Below are positions 7,520 to 18,668 of a stretch of DNA of 64,000 nucleotides, piece after piece (position 1 is the stretch's first letter; each line of letters begins with the position of its first letter). Position numbers and translations under genes: made by a program. The stretch comes from Hyphomonadaceae bacterium (GTDB taxonomy: Bacteria > Pseudomonadota > Alphaproteobacteria > Caulobacterales > Aquidulcibacteraceae): contig JAIELK010000003.1 in NCBI GenBank assembly GCA_019753175.1, forward strand, positions 1 to 64,000, given 5' to 3'. The notes under the pieces are model-generated. The model saw nothing but the letters and a program-made list of their open reading frames with translations, did not search any database and had not been told where the DNA came from.

Positions 7520-9924
7520 TGCCCCAATTGCTGCTCGAATTTTTCTCCGAGGAAATCCCGGCGCGCATGCAGAAGCGCGCGGAGGAGGATTTGGCGCGGG
7601 CTTTGGGTGAGAAGCTGAAAGCGGCGGGATTCGACGCCAAGGCGATCAAGACGTTCTCCACGCCGCGCCGCATCGGCGCGATGATCGAGGATTTGCCGGC
7701 CAAGGCCGCGGACGTGAACGAGGAGAAGAAAGGCCCGCGCGTCGGTGCGCTGGATACCGCGCTGCAGGGCTTCTTGAAAAGCGCGGGGCTCACGTCCATT
7801 GAGCAAGCGCAGATTGTCGAAGACAAGAAGGGCGCGTTTTACGTCGCGCGCATCGAACGCGCCGGGCGCGAGACTTCAGACATTTTGCAAGACATTGTCC
7901 CCGAAATTGTGCGCGCGTTTCCGTGGCCGAAATCGATGCGCTCGGGAGCGAGCGACCTGCAATGGGTGCGACCGTTGCAGAATATTCTCTGCCTGTTCGC
8001 CGGCGCGCCGGTGAAGATCAGCGTCGATGGCGTGGCGAGCGAAGCGAAAACCTGGGGCCATCGCTTCCACGCGCCCGATGCAATCCGGCCAAAGGATTTC
8101 GCCGATTACGCCGCCAGACTGCGCGCCGCGAAAGTTCTGATCGATCGCGAAGAGCGCAAGGCGATCATCCTGAAAGAGGCGCAAGCGGCTTGCGCCAAGC
8201 GCGGGCTGGAACTGGTCCCCGATCCTGGTTTGCTTGAAGAGGTCGCGGGCCTGGTCGAATGGCCGGTGGTGCTCTTGGGCGACATGGACGCAGGCTTTCT
8301 CGATCTGCCCGGCGAAGTGATCCGCCTCTCCATGCGCACGCACCAGAAATATTTCGCGGTGCGCGATCCGAAAACCCAAAAGCTCGCGCCGCATTTCGTT
8401 GTTGTTGCGAACGTCGAGGCGAAAGACGGCGGCAAGGCGATCGCGGCGGGCAATGCGCGCGTGCTGTCGGCGCGGCTCAACGACGCGCGCTTCTTCTGGG
8501 ATAGCGACCGCAAAACGCCGCTCTACACCGAGGAACGCCGCGCCAAGCTTGAGAAAATCGTCTTCCACCAGAAGCTCGGCAGCGTTTGGGATAAGGTCGA
8601 GCGCGTGAAGGCGCTGGCGGTGGAGCTTTGCGCGGTGACGGGCGCGGATCGCGCGCTGGTCGAACGCGCAGCTTTGTTGTGCAAGATGGACTTGGTCACG
8701 GAATCCGTGGGCGAGTTTCCGGAGTTGCAGGGGCAGGTGGGGCGGCAATTGTACTTATCCGAGTTGAGCGGGCCCCTTCTCCCTCGCGGAGAAGGGGCAG
8801 GGGATGAGGGGCGTTCAAACAAACAGGCGTCTGATCGTCGGCTCGCCCCTCACCCCCCGACCCCCTCTCCGCAAGGGAGAGGGGGGGGTGAATCCATCGC
8901 CGCCGCCATCGAAGATCACTACCGCCCGCTCGGCCCGGGCGACCGCGTGCCCAGCGATCCCGTCGCAATCACGCTCGCGCTGGCCGACAAGCTCGATACG
9001 CTGGTGGGCTTCTGGGCGATCGATGAAAAGCCGACGGGGAGTAGCGACCCGTATGCGCTGCGGCGCGCGGCGTTGGGGTTGGTGCGGATCGTCCTTGAGA
9101 ACGGCATTCGCTTGTCGTTGGTAGCGCAGATTGCGACCAGTTACCGGGCCACTGCGGACCACTACTTTAGGTCGGGCAATCTGTTCGTCGCCCAACGTGA
9201 TGAAGAAGAGGATGGCCGGCGCTTCGTTCGAGTAATCGAAGTTGGGCAAGATTGGCCTCGCGATCTTGCCAAACCGTTTGACTCTATCCTTGTGTTACGC
9301 GTGAAGGATCCGAAGACCTTTGCCATTGAGCGGCGTTTCGAAGCAAAGGACAAAGAGTTTGTGGGCGTCGTCTGGGCTTTGTGGCAGGTGAGTCACGGTG
9401 TCCGACACTTCCTCGCCGATCGCCTCAAAGTTCAGCTCCGCGAGCAAGGCAAGCGCCACGATCTGGTCGATGCCGTGTTCGCGCTCGGCGACGACGATCT
9501 CGTGCGCATCGTCGCGCGCGTGGAGGCGCTGGACGCGTTCCTGAAAACCGAAGCCGGCGCGAATTTGCTGGCGGGCTATAAGCGCGCGGCGAACATTCTC
9601 AGCGCCGAGGAGAAGAAGGGCAAGTGGAGCGCGGACGAGGCGCAAGGCGCGGTGGACGCCGCCAAGCTCGCCGAGCCTGCCGAGAAGGCGCTGCATGCGG
9701 CGCTGGAAGCAGCGCTTCCCGCCGCGCGCGCGAATGTCGAGAAGGAAGATTTCGCCGCCGCCATGAAAGCGCTCGCGAGCTTGCGCGCGCCCGTGGACGC
9801 GTTTTTCGAGTCGGTGCTCGTCAACGCCGAAGACGCCGCCTTGCGCCGCAATCGCTTGCTGCTGCTCGCGCGGTTCCGCGAAGCATTGTCGGCGGTGGCG
9901 GATTTTTCGAAGGTTGAGGGATGA
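7519..9924 (+). CDS. glyS: Glycine--tRNA ligase beta subunit, with in-frame insertions
   Basis: MPQLLLEFFSEEIPARMQ start; FADRLKVQLREQGKRHDLVDAVFAL-like 3' part (here FLADRLKVQLREQG). Confidence 0.95.
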   Translation: MPQLLLEFFSEEIPARMQKRAEEDLARALGEKLKAAGFDAKAIKTFSTPRRIGAMIEDLPAKAADVNEEKKGPRVGALDTALQGFLKSAGLTSIEQAQIVEDKKGAFYVARIERAGRETSDILQDIVPEIVRAFPWPKSMRSGASDLQWVRPLQNILCLFAGAPVKISVDGVASEAKTWGHRFHAPDAIRPKDFADYAARLRAAKVLIDREERKAIILKEAQAACAKRGLELVPDPGLLEEVAGLVEWPVVLLGDMDAGFLDLPGEVIRLSMRTHQKYFAVRDPKTQKLAPHFVVVANVEAKDGGKAIAAGNARVLSARLNDARFFWDSDRKTPLYTEERRAKLEKIVFHQKLGSVWDKVERVKALAVELCAVTGADRALVERAALLCKMDLVTESVGEFPELQGQVGRQLYLSELSGPLLPRGEGAGDEGRSNKQASDRRLAPHPPTPSPQGRGGGESIAAAIEDHYRPLGPGDRVPSDPVAITLALADKLDTLVGFWAIDEKPTGSSDPYALRRAALGLVRIVLENGIRLSLVAQIATSYRATADHYFRSGNLFVAQRDEEEDGRRFVRVIEVGQDWPRDLAKPFDSILVLRVKDPKTFAIERRFEAKDKEFVGVVWALWQVSHGVRHFLADRLKVQLREQGKRHDLVDAVFALGDDDLVRIVARVEALDAFLKTEAGANLLAGYKRAANILSAEEKKGKWSADEAQGAVDAAKLAEPAEKALHAALEAALPAARANVEKEDFAAAMKALASLRAPVDAFFESVLVNAEDAALRRNRLLLLARFREALSAVADFSKVEG
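8773..8890. repeat. Inverted pair of REP-like repeats inside glyS
   Basis: CCCCTTCTCCCTCGCGGAGAAGGGGCAGGGGATGAGGGGCG (8773-8813) and an inverted copy CGCCCCTCACCCCCCGACCCCCTCTCCGCAAGGGAGAGGGGGGGGTG (8844-8890). Confidence 0.85.
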
Positions 9925-10450
9925 GAAAGGCTACGCACCGTCCCCCTCTCCCTTGCGGAGAGGGGGCAGGGGGTGAGGGGCGTTCCGCTGCCGCTCCGCC
10001 AACGAGCCCGCGTACAAAACTGGGTCACGGCTTTGCCCCCAATTTTGGCGAAGAGCGTCAGAAAGATCGAACGCGAACTGAGCTTCGCGCGGCGCGTCAG
10101 CGCAAGGAGATGACGCCATCCGAGAAGGAGCTTTGGAAGCGGCTGCGATCGCTCAAAGATCACGCCTTGCGTCGACAGCCGGCAGTAGGCGACTACGTGT
10201 TCGACTTCGCATGCTATGGTGCTCGGTTGCTGATCGAGATCGACGGCTCGATCCATCAATGCGCCGATGTGAAGGCGAACGATAAGGCGAAAACAATCTT
10301 CGCGGCTACGCAAGGATTCCGCGTGTTGCGATTTGCGAACGCTGACGTGTGGGATCGGCCCGCGTGGGTCGTCGCAGAGGTGCGCGCGCTCCTCCACGCC
10401 CCACACCCCCCGACCCCCTCACCGCAAGGGAGAGGGGGAGAGAGCCAAGC

Positions 10451-10454
<4 letters not shown>
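9921..10454 (+). CDS. DUF559 (Vsr-like) endonuclease-domain protein
   Basis: RQRKEMTPSEKELWKRLRSLKDHALRRQPAVGDYVFDFACYGARLLIEIDGSIHQ; N- and C-termini are translated repeat. Confidence 0.85.
9942..9982. repeat. REP-like repeat copy (left of DUF559)
   Basis: CCCCCTCTCCCTTGCGGAGAGGGGGCAGGGGGTGAGGGGCG. Confidence 0.85.
10397..10440. repeat. REP-like repeat copy (right of DUF559, inverted)
   Basis: Reverse complement CTCCCCCTCTCCCTTGCGGTGAGGGGGTCGGGGGGTGTGGGGCG matches the left copy. Confidence 0.85.
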
Positions 10455-13114
<2,660 letters not shown>

Positions 13115-13454
13115 TCTTTGGGGTTAACGTTGCGTTAGCTTTTTTGCCATCCGGCCCGTGGCGGATGGGCAACGCTGCGGCAAGTCGTCCTCCGGCACAA
13201 AGTTCGCAAAGCCTTGTGGCAGAAGGGCGAAAGCCATGGTGAACGGTATCAGGATAGGCAGGCGGAGACGGTAAGATAAAGCGCAGATGTCTTCCGGGAA
13301 GGACCCCATGAACAAAAAGTCAATCGCGAGCCGGACGAAGCTCATGTATGCGCCGTGGGCCTCAAGGTAGAATGTTCAAGAAGAACAAGGTGTGGTGGCG
13401 ACTGTCGTTTGCTTGGCCGTGATCCTTGGCGGTCTGTGCCAAAGTGGAACGCAA

Positions 13455-13469
13455 TTAAGTGAGCCTTAA
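13455..13469. promoter_or_regulatory. Exact CtrA-type box TTAA-N7-TTAA
   Basis: TTAAGTGAGCCTTAA ending on the A of the annotated ATG. Confidence 0.6.
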
Positions 13470-14524
13470 TGCATTTGCGGTTTTTCTGGCGTCAACTGAG
13501 CACCTTTGCGGGTGCGCTGCGGACGCAGTTTATGGCTGAGATCGAACGGAACCCGCTCGCGGTTCGTCAAGGCGCTGCGACGGTCATGTGCCTGGCCGCG
13601 GCGGCTGTGGCCATGCCGGTCATTTCCTATCGCGCCGCCGAACAGCGCGAAGGCGCTGAATGGGCCGCCACGTCGACCGCCTTCCAAGCGCAACTGCAGG
13701 CGCAGTTGGCGGAGCCAAACGCCCGCGTCGAGCTGACCGCATTCCGCACCGATGACGGCTTGCGCGCCCGCGGCAGCGGCGCCCTGTTCGAGAGCGCGGA
13801 TGCGCGCGCCCTGATGGTCCAGGCGGTGCTGCGCGGGCCGACCGCGCCTTCGCAACCAGCCGCCCCCGCCGAGACCCAGATCGATCCGCGCCAGCTGCAT
13901 TGCCTGAGCCAGGCGATCTATTTCGAAGCGCGCGGTGAGGCCCAGCGCGGACAGGTCGCCGTGGCTGAAGTGGTCATGAACCGGGTTCGCTCGCAGTATT
14001 ATCCGAACTCGATCTGCGGCGTCGTCTACCAGGGCTCGCACCGCTCGACCGGCTGCCAGTTCACTTTCACCTGCGACGGGTCGCTGAGCCATCGCCCGCG
14101 CGGCCGCGCCTGGGATCGCGCGCAACGCGTCGCCACCGCCGTGATGCTGGGCTACACGCGCCCGCTGACCCGCGGCGCCACGCACTATCACACCCACGCC
14201 GTCAACCCGGTGTGGAACTCAGGCCTGGTGGAAACCGTCAATATCGGCAGCCACGTCTTCTACCGCTTCCCGAACCGCGCCGAGCGCGCCTATTACCAAG
14301 AAGCGTTGGCGCGCCGCCGCGGCAGCTATCGCGACGCGGGCGTGGGTGCTCCGGACGATGCGGAAACGCCGGAAGAGGCGTCGGCTCGCGCTGTTGCAGC
14401 GGCTGAACAGAGCGTGGCGCCGGTCGAAGCCGCGCCAGCGCCTGTTGCAGCGGAGACGCCGGTTGCCGCGGACGATCTGCCGATCGCGACCGAAGTCGCG
14501 GCGGAAGAGGAAATCGCCACCTAA
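13469..14524 (+). CDS. Cell wall hydrolase (SleB/Hydrolase_2)
   Basis: LHCLSQAIYFEARGEAQRGQVAVAEVVMNRVRS...GCQFTFTCDG. Confidence 0.9.
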   Translation: MHLRFFWRQLSTFAGALRTQFMAEIERNPLAVRQGAATVMCLAAAAVAMPVISYRAAEQREGAEWAATSTAFQAQLQAQLAEPNARVELTAFRTDDGLRARGSGALFESADARALMVQAVLRGPTAPSQPAAPAETQIDPRQLHCLSQAIYFEARGEAQRGQVAVAEVVMNRVRSQYYPNSICGVVYQGSHRSTGCQFTFTCDGSLSHRPRGRAWDRAQRVATAVMLGYTRPLTRGATHYHTHAVNPVWNSGLVETVNIGSHVFYRFPNRAERAYYQEALARRRGSYRDAGVGAPDDAETPEEASARAVAAAEQSVAPVEAAPAPVAAETPVAADDLPIATEVAAEEEIAT

Positions 14525-15321
14525 TCGTCGCGCAAATTCCGACGCACTTGCTTTTGTACAAGAGTTGGCATGAAGCGCGCGAAGAACCATGCGCGCTCCG
14601 CTTCTTTGCCGACGCGGTAGTGCGTCTCCTTGCCGTGTGCGGCGTCCCACGCGCGCTCTGCGGCCATTCGCACAGGGTAGATCGGCGTCTTGCTGTCTTT
14701 GAGCTGGTCGCGCAGCTTGCGGTTTGAGCCCGCAGCGCCAGTGTTGTCCAAGATTGCGGTGTCGACAAACCAAGGCATGAGGCTGGTCACGCGCACGCCG
14801 AAGCGGGAGTATTCCGCGTCCAGCGCTTCGGTGAGGCCGCGCACGCCGAATTTGGACGCGACATAAACCGCAAGCTTCGGCGCGCCGACTATGCCGGCGA
14901 CCGACGCCGTGTTGACGATGCGCGCGCCGGGCGTTTCCCGCAGCAAGGGCAGCGCCGCGATCGCGCCGTTGATGACGCCCTTCAAGTTCACGTCGAGCAC
15001 GAGGTCGATGTCTTCCGGCGTCATCTCTTCGAGCCAGCCGCCCTTTCCCACGCCGGCGTTGTTGAACAAGACGTTCATGCGCCGGTTGGTCGCCTGGCCG
15101 AAGGTTTCTACCGCGCGCGCCCAGCCGTCGCGATCGCGCACGTCGAGCAGCATCGAGATGCGCTGGCCCTCGGGGAGCAGCGCGGCGGTTTCCTCCAGCC
15201 CGCGCGGATCGATGTCGAACAGACCCACGAACCAACCGCGTTCGGCGAACAATTGCGCGGTGGCGCGTCCGATGCCCGAGCCCGCGCCGGTGACGAAGAT
15301 TGATTTCTGTCGCTCTGCCAT
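14521..15321 (-). CDS. SDR family oxidoreductase
   Basis: FVTGAGSGIGRATAQLFAERGW, NNAGVGKGG, YVASKFGVRG. Confidence 0.9.
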   Translation of the reverse strand: MAERQKSIFVTGAGSGIGRATAQLFAERGWFVGLFDIDPRGLEETAALLPEGQRISMLLDVRDRDGWARAVETFGQATNRRMNVLFNNAGVGKGGWLEEMTPEDIDLVLDVNLKGVINGAIAALPLLRETPGARIVNTASVAGIVGAPKLAVYVASKFGVRGLTEALDAEYSRFGVRVTSLMPWFVDTAILDNTGAAGSNRKLRDQLKDSKTPIYPVRMAAERAWDAAHGKETHYRVGKEAERAWFFARFMPTLVQKQVRRNLRDD

Positions 15322-15372
15322 GGGAATGTCGTCGTGCGCGCGAGGCGCGCCGTCAAGCCGGGAGAGCCGACG

Positions 15373-15612
15373 ATGTTGGAGTTGCGACCCAATTGCGAGT
15401 GCTGCGACCGCGATCTGCCGCCTGAGAGCGGTGATGCGCGTATCTGTACGTTCGAGTGCACGTTCTGCGCGGACTGTGCGGACGGTGTGCTCGGCGGCGT
15501 TTGTCCGAATTGCGGCGGCAATCTCGTCGCACGGCCGACCAGGCCGGTGGCGGCGCTGCTCCGTCATCCTGCGTCTACAAAGCGTGTGCTCCGCGATAGG
15601 CCGTGCGCGTAG
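15373..15612 (+). CDS. DUF1272 domain protein
   Basis: MLELRPNCECCDRDLPPESGDARICTFECTFCADCADGVLGGVCPNCGGNL. Confidence 0.9.
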   Translation: MLELRPNCECCDRDLPPESGDARICTFECTFCADCADGVLGGVCPNCGGNLVARPTRPVAALLRHPASTKRVLRDRPCA

Positions 15613-15624
15613 CGCCTTCGCCTC

Positions 15625-16185
15625 CTAGGCGTTTCCCGCCGCGCCCATCAATTGTGCGGGCTCAAGGCCCAGCGCATGCAGCGCTTGCGCCCACTTCGCT
15701 TCGTGCTCCTCGCCAAACACAATAGCTCTGTCGAGGTCAACGATCATCCACGCGTTGTGCCGCAACTCGTCCTCGAGTTGGCCGGCGCCCCAACTCGAGC
15801 ACCCCAGCGCCAACACAAAATGCTGCGGCGGCGCCTCACTCGCCATCGCTTCCAGCACGTCGCGCGTCGCCGTGAGGCGCACGCCCGGGGCAACATTGCG
15901 TGTCGCGTCTCCCGCTGCGAAATCCTCGGAGTGAAGCACGAAGCCACGGTCCGGTCGCACCGGCCCGCCGTCGAGCACGGCGCGCGCGCCAAAGTTTGCG
16001 TTGGCGTCGAGGCCGAGGTGATCGAGCACGTCGCTCAGGGTGACCTCGTCGCGCGGCTTGTTGACGATAACGCCCATGGCGTGCTCGGCGTCATGTGAAC
16101 ACATCACGATCACCGAGTGTTCGAAGCGGGGGTCTCCGATCCCCGGCATCGCCACCAAGAGCTTGCCTGCGAGCGTGTCGGCCAT
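15625..16185 (-). CDS. YqgE/AlgH family protein (UPF0301)
   Basis: LAGKLLVAMPGIGDPRFEHSVIVMCSHDAEHAMGVIVNKP. Confidence 0.93.
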   Translation of the reverse strand: MADTLAGKLLVAMPGIGDPRFEHSVIVMCSHDAEHAMGVIVNKPRDEVTLSDVLDHLGLDANANFGARAVLDGGPVRPDRGFVLHSEDFAAGDATRNVAPGVRLTATRDVLEAMASEAPPQHFVLALGCSSWGAGQLEDELRHNAWMIVDLDRAIVFGEEHEAKWAQALHALGLEPAQLMGAAGNA

Positions 16186-16287
16186 GGCCGCATGCTCCAC
16201 CCATGGGCGCTTTCCCGCAAGGGGGTGCTCGCATAAGCCGCCGCCAGCCCCTAGATAGGGTGCGCCTTGAGGCAAGGAGATTGTGTC

Positions 16288-16767
16288 ATGATCAAAGAGG
16301 GCGACCGGCTTCCCGAGGTTTCGTTCAACGTTCCCGGTTCCGATGGCATGAAGCAGATGCGGACGTCCGAGATATTCGGCGGCAAGACCGTGGCGCTGTT
16401 TGCGGTCCCGGGCGCGTTCACGCCGACCTGTTCGGCGCGGCATCTGCCGAGCTTTCGCGACCTCGCTGCGGACCTCAAGGGCAAGGGCGTGGACGCGATC
16501 GCGTGCACGGCCGTCAACGATCACTTCGTGATGGGCGCTTGGTCGAAAGACCAGGATGTCGGCGACATCCTCATGCTGGCCGATGGCTCGGGCGAGTTCG
16601 CCAAGGCTGTGGGACTAGACGCCGACTTCTCGAAGTTCGGCATGGGCCTGCGTTCGAAGCGTTATTCAATGATCATCAAGGACGGCGTGGTAGATAAATT
16701 GAACGTTGAAGAAGCTGGTGAATACAAGGTTTCCAGCGCGGAGCACATGCTCAGCCAATTGAGCTGA
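16288..16767 (+). CDS. Peroxiredoxin (Prx5-like)
   Basis: VALFAVPGAFTPTCSARHLPSF. Confidence 0.93.
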   Translation: MIKEGDRLPEVSFNVPGSDGMKQMRTSEIFGGKTVALFAVPGAFTPTCSARHLPSFRDLAADLKGKGVDAIACTAVNDHFVMGAWSKDQDVGDILMLADGSGEFAKAVGLDADFSKFGMGLRSKRYSMIIKDGVVDKLNVEEAGEYKVSSAEHMLSQLS

Positions 16768-16792
16768 GCTTAAGAAAGATGGGGCGAACAGA

Positions 16793-17731
16793 ATGTTCGG
16801 TGCGCAAGATATCGTAATCATCGCGCTTGTGGTGATGGCGCTGGTGTTGGCGTTCAGCGCCATCAAGGTGGTGCCGCAGGGCTTCCAATTCACGGTCGAG
16901 CGCTTTGGCCGGTATGTGCAGACGCTGCGGCCGGGCATCGCCTTCCTCGTTCCGTTTGTCGATCGCATCGGCCGGCGTATGTCGATGATGGAGGCGGTGC
17001 TCGATGTGCCGCGCCAGGATGTGATCACCAAGGACAACGCGGTGGTCTCCGTCGATGCGGTCGTGTTCATACAGGTGATGGATGCGGCCAAGGCGGCCTA
17101 CGAGGTCGAAAATTATCGCAGCGCCATTCTCAATCTCTGCCTCACCAACACCCGCACCGTCGTCGGCTCCATGGATCTCGACGAAGTGTTGTCGCAGCGC
17201 GATTCCATCAATGCGCGGCTGCTCACGGTGATTGACGCCGCCACCCATGCCTGGGGCACCAAGGTGATGCGCGTCGAGATCAAGGATCTGGCGCCGCCGG
17301 CCGACCTGACCCAGGCGATGGCGCGGCAGATGAAGGCCGAGCGCGAACGGCGCGCGCAAATCCTCGAAGCCGAAGGCGACAAGCAGGCGGCGATCTTGCG
17401 GGCGGAAGGCGCCAAGCAATCGGCGATCCTGGAAGCCGAAGGCCGTCGCGAGGCGGCGTTCCGCGACGCTGAAGCGCGCGAGCGTGAAGCCGAAGCGGAA
17501 GCCAAAGCGACCGATATGGTCTCGGCGGCGATCTCCAAGGGCGACGTCAACGCCGTGCGCTACTTCCTGGGCCTTAAATATGTCGAAGCGTTCGGGCAGC
17601 TTGCCACCTCGAACCAGCAGCGCACGGTGATCGTGCCGGCGGATCTGTCGGGGCTTGCCGGCCTGGTCGAAGGCTTGCGCGCACTCAACGCGCAGGCGGA
17701 AGGCGCGCCGCTGGCGCCCACTCGCGGCTAG
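16793..17731 (+). CDS. SPFH/band-7 protein (QmcA-like)
   Basis: KVVPQGFQFTVERFGRYVQTLRPGIAFLVPFVDRI. Confidence 0.93.
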   Translation: MFGAQDIVIIALVVMALVLAFSAIKVVPQGFQFTVERFGRYVQTLRPGIAFLVPFVDRIGRRMSMMEAVLDVPRQDVITKDNAVVSVDAVVFIQVMDAAKAAYEVENYRSAILNLCLTNTRTVVGSMDLDEVLSQRDSINARLLTVIDAATHAWGTKVMRVEIKDLAPPADLTQAMARQMKAERERRAQILEAEGDKQAAILRAEGAKQSAILEAEGRREAAFRDAEAREREAEAEAKATDMVSAAISKGDVNAVRYFLGLKYVEAFGQLATSNQQRTVIVPADLSGLAGLVEGLRALNAQAEGAPLAPTRG

Positions 17732-17754
17732 CGGCGGAAACGCAGACTCATTAC

Positions 17755-18219
17755 ATGACCACCATGGATTTGCTGGCCACGTTCCTCGCTAACATGGGCC
17801 CCATGCACTGGTTGGTGCTGGGCCTTGTGCTCCTCATCGCCGAGATGGCGTCGGGAACGACGTATCTGCTGTGGCCGGCGGTGGCGGCCTTCCTGACGGC
17901 TCTGTTGGCTTGGCTCGCGCCTGTCGGCTGGGTCGGCGAAATGGCGGCGTTCGCGGCGCTGGTGATTGGCTTGACTTGGTTCGGCCGTCCGCTGGTGCAG
18001 CGTTGGCGGCAGGAGAAGCCCGCGCAGGGCCTCAACGAGCGCTCCGCGACGATGATCGGCGCGCGCGGCGTGCTGGTCGCGTTCGCCAATGGCGCAGGCT
18101 CGGTCAAGGTCAACGACACGGTTTGGCGCGTCGTGAGCGAAGACGCGCTGCAGCCGGGCGAAACCGTGGAGGTCGCCGACGTCGACGGTGTCACGCTGAA
18201 AGTGAAACGCGTCGCCTAA
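17755..18219 (+). CDS. NfeD family protein
   Basis: TM N-terminal half plus OB-like LNERSATMIGARGVLVAFANGAGSVKVNDTVWRV; downstream of an SPFH gene. Confidence 0.88.
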   Translation: MTTMDLLATFLANMGPMHWLVLGLVLLIAEMASGTTYLLWPAVAAFLTALLAWLAPVGWVGEMAAFAALVIGLTWFGRPLVQRWRQEKPAQGLNERSATMIGARGVLVAFANGAGSVKVNDTVWRVVSEDALQPGETVEVADVDGVTLKVKRVA

Positions 18220-18668
18220 TCGCGCGCTGCATCCAAAGCCTGCCGGAGTTTGATCAGAAATGGCAGCGCCTTGGCGAATTCTTCGGCGCCGAAGGCTTTC
18301 AACAGCGCCAGCATCCCAGGCCTGACCGAGGCTGCGCCGATATCGCGGGCTTTGCGGCCTTGCGCGGTGATGCGCACCAGCTTTGCGCGTGCGTCCTTGG
18401 GGTCGGCGCTGATCTTGACATAGCCGTGCGCCTCCAGCTGCTGAAGCGTGTACGTCATCGCACCCTTGGTGACTTGAAACGCCCGCGCCAAGCGCGCCGG
18501 GCTCTCAGCCTCTACGCCCAACCGCACGAAGTGGTTGAGGACGCCGAAGCCGGCCACGGACAATTCTTCTGGCAGCGTCTTGGCGAGCGCGGTGTCGGCC
18601 AGGTGACCGATGATGGCGATCTCCGTCATCACCTGAAAGGAAATGCGCAGCGCTTCGTCCTGCTTCAT
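18216..18668 (-). CDS. MarR family transcriptional regulator
   Basis: RLGVEAESPARLARAFQVTKGAMTYTLQQLEAHGYVKISADPKDARAKLVRITAQGR. Confidence 0.9.
   Translation of the reverse strand: MKQDEALRISFQVMTEIAIIGHLADTALAKTLPEELSVAGFGVLNHFVRLGVEAESPARLARAFQVTKGAMTYTLQQLEAHGYVKISADPKDARAKLVRITAQGRKARDIGAASVRPGMLALLKAFGAEEFAKALPFLIKLRQALDAARD

Noticed and set aside
13121-13147. Near-CtrA box TTAACGTTGCGTTAG after ppdK, or a terminator
   Set aside because: Followed by a T-run and lying directly after ppdK, it could be a weak terminator; the stem is short and neither reading is strong.
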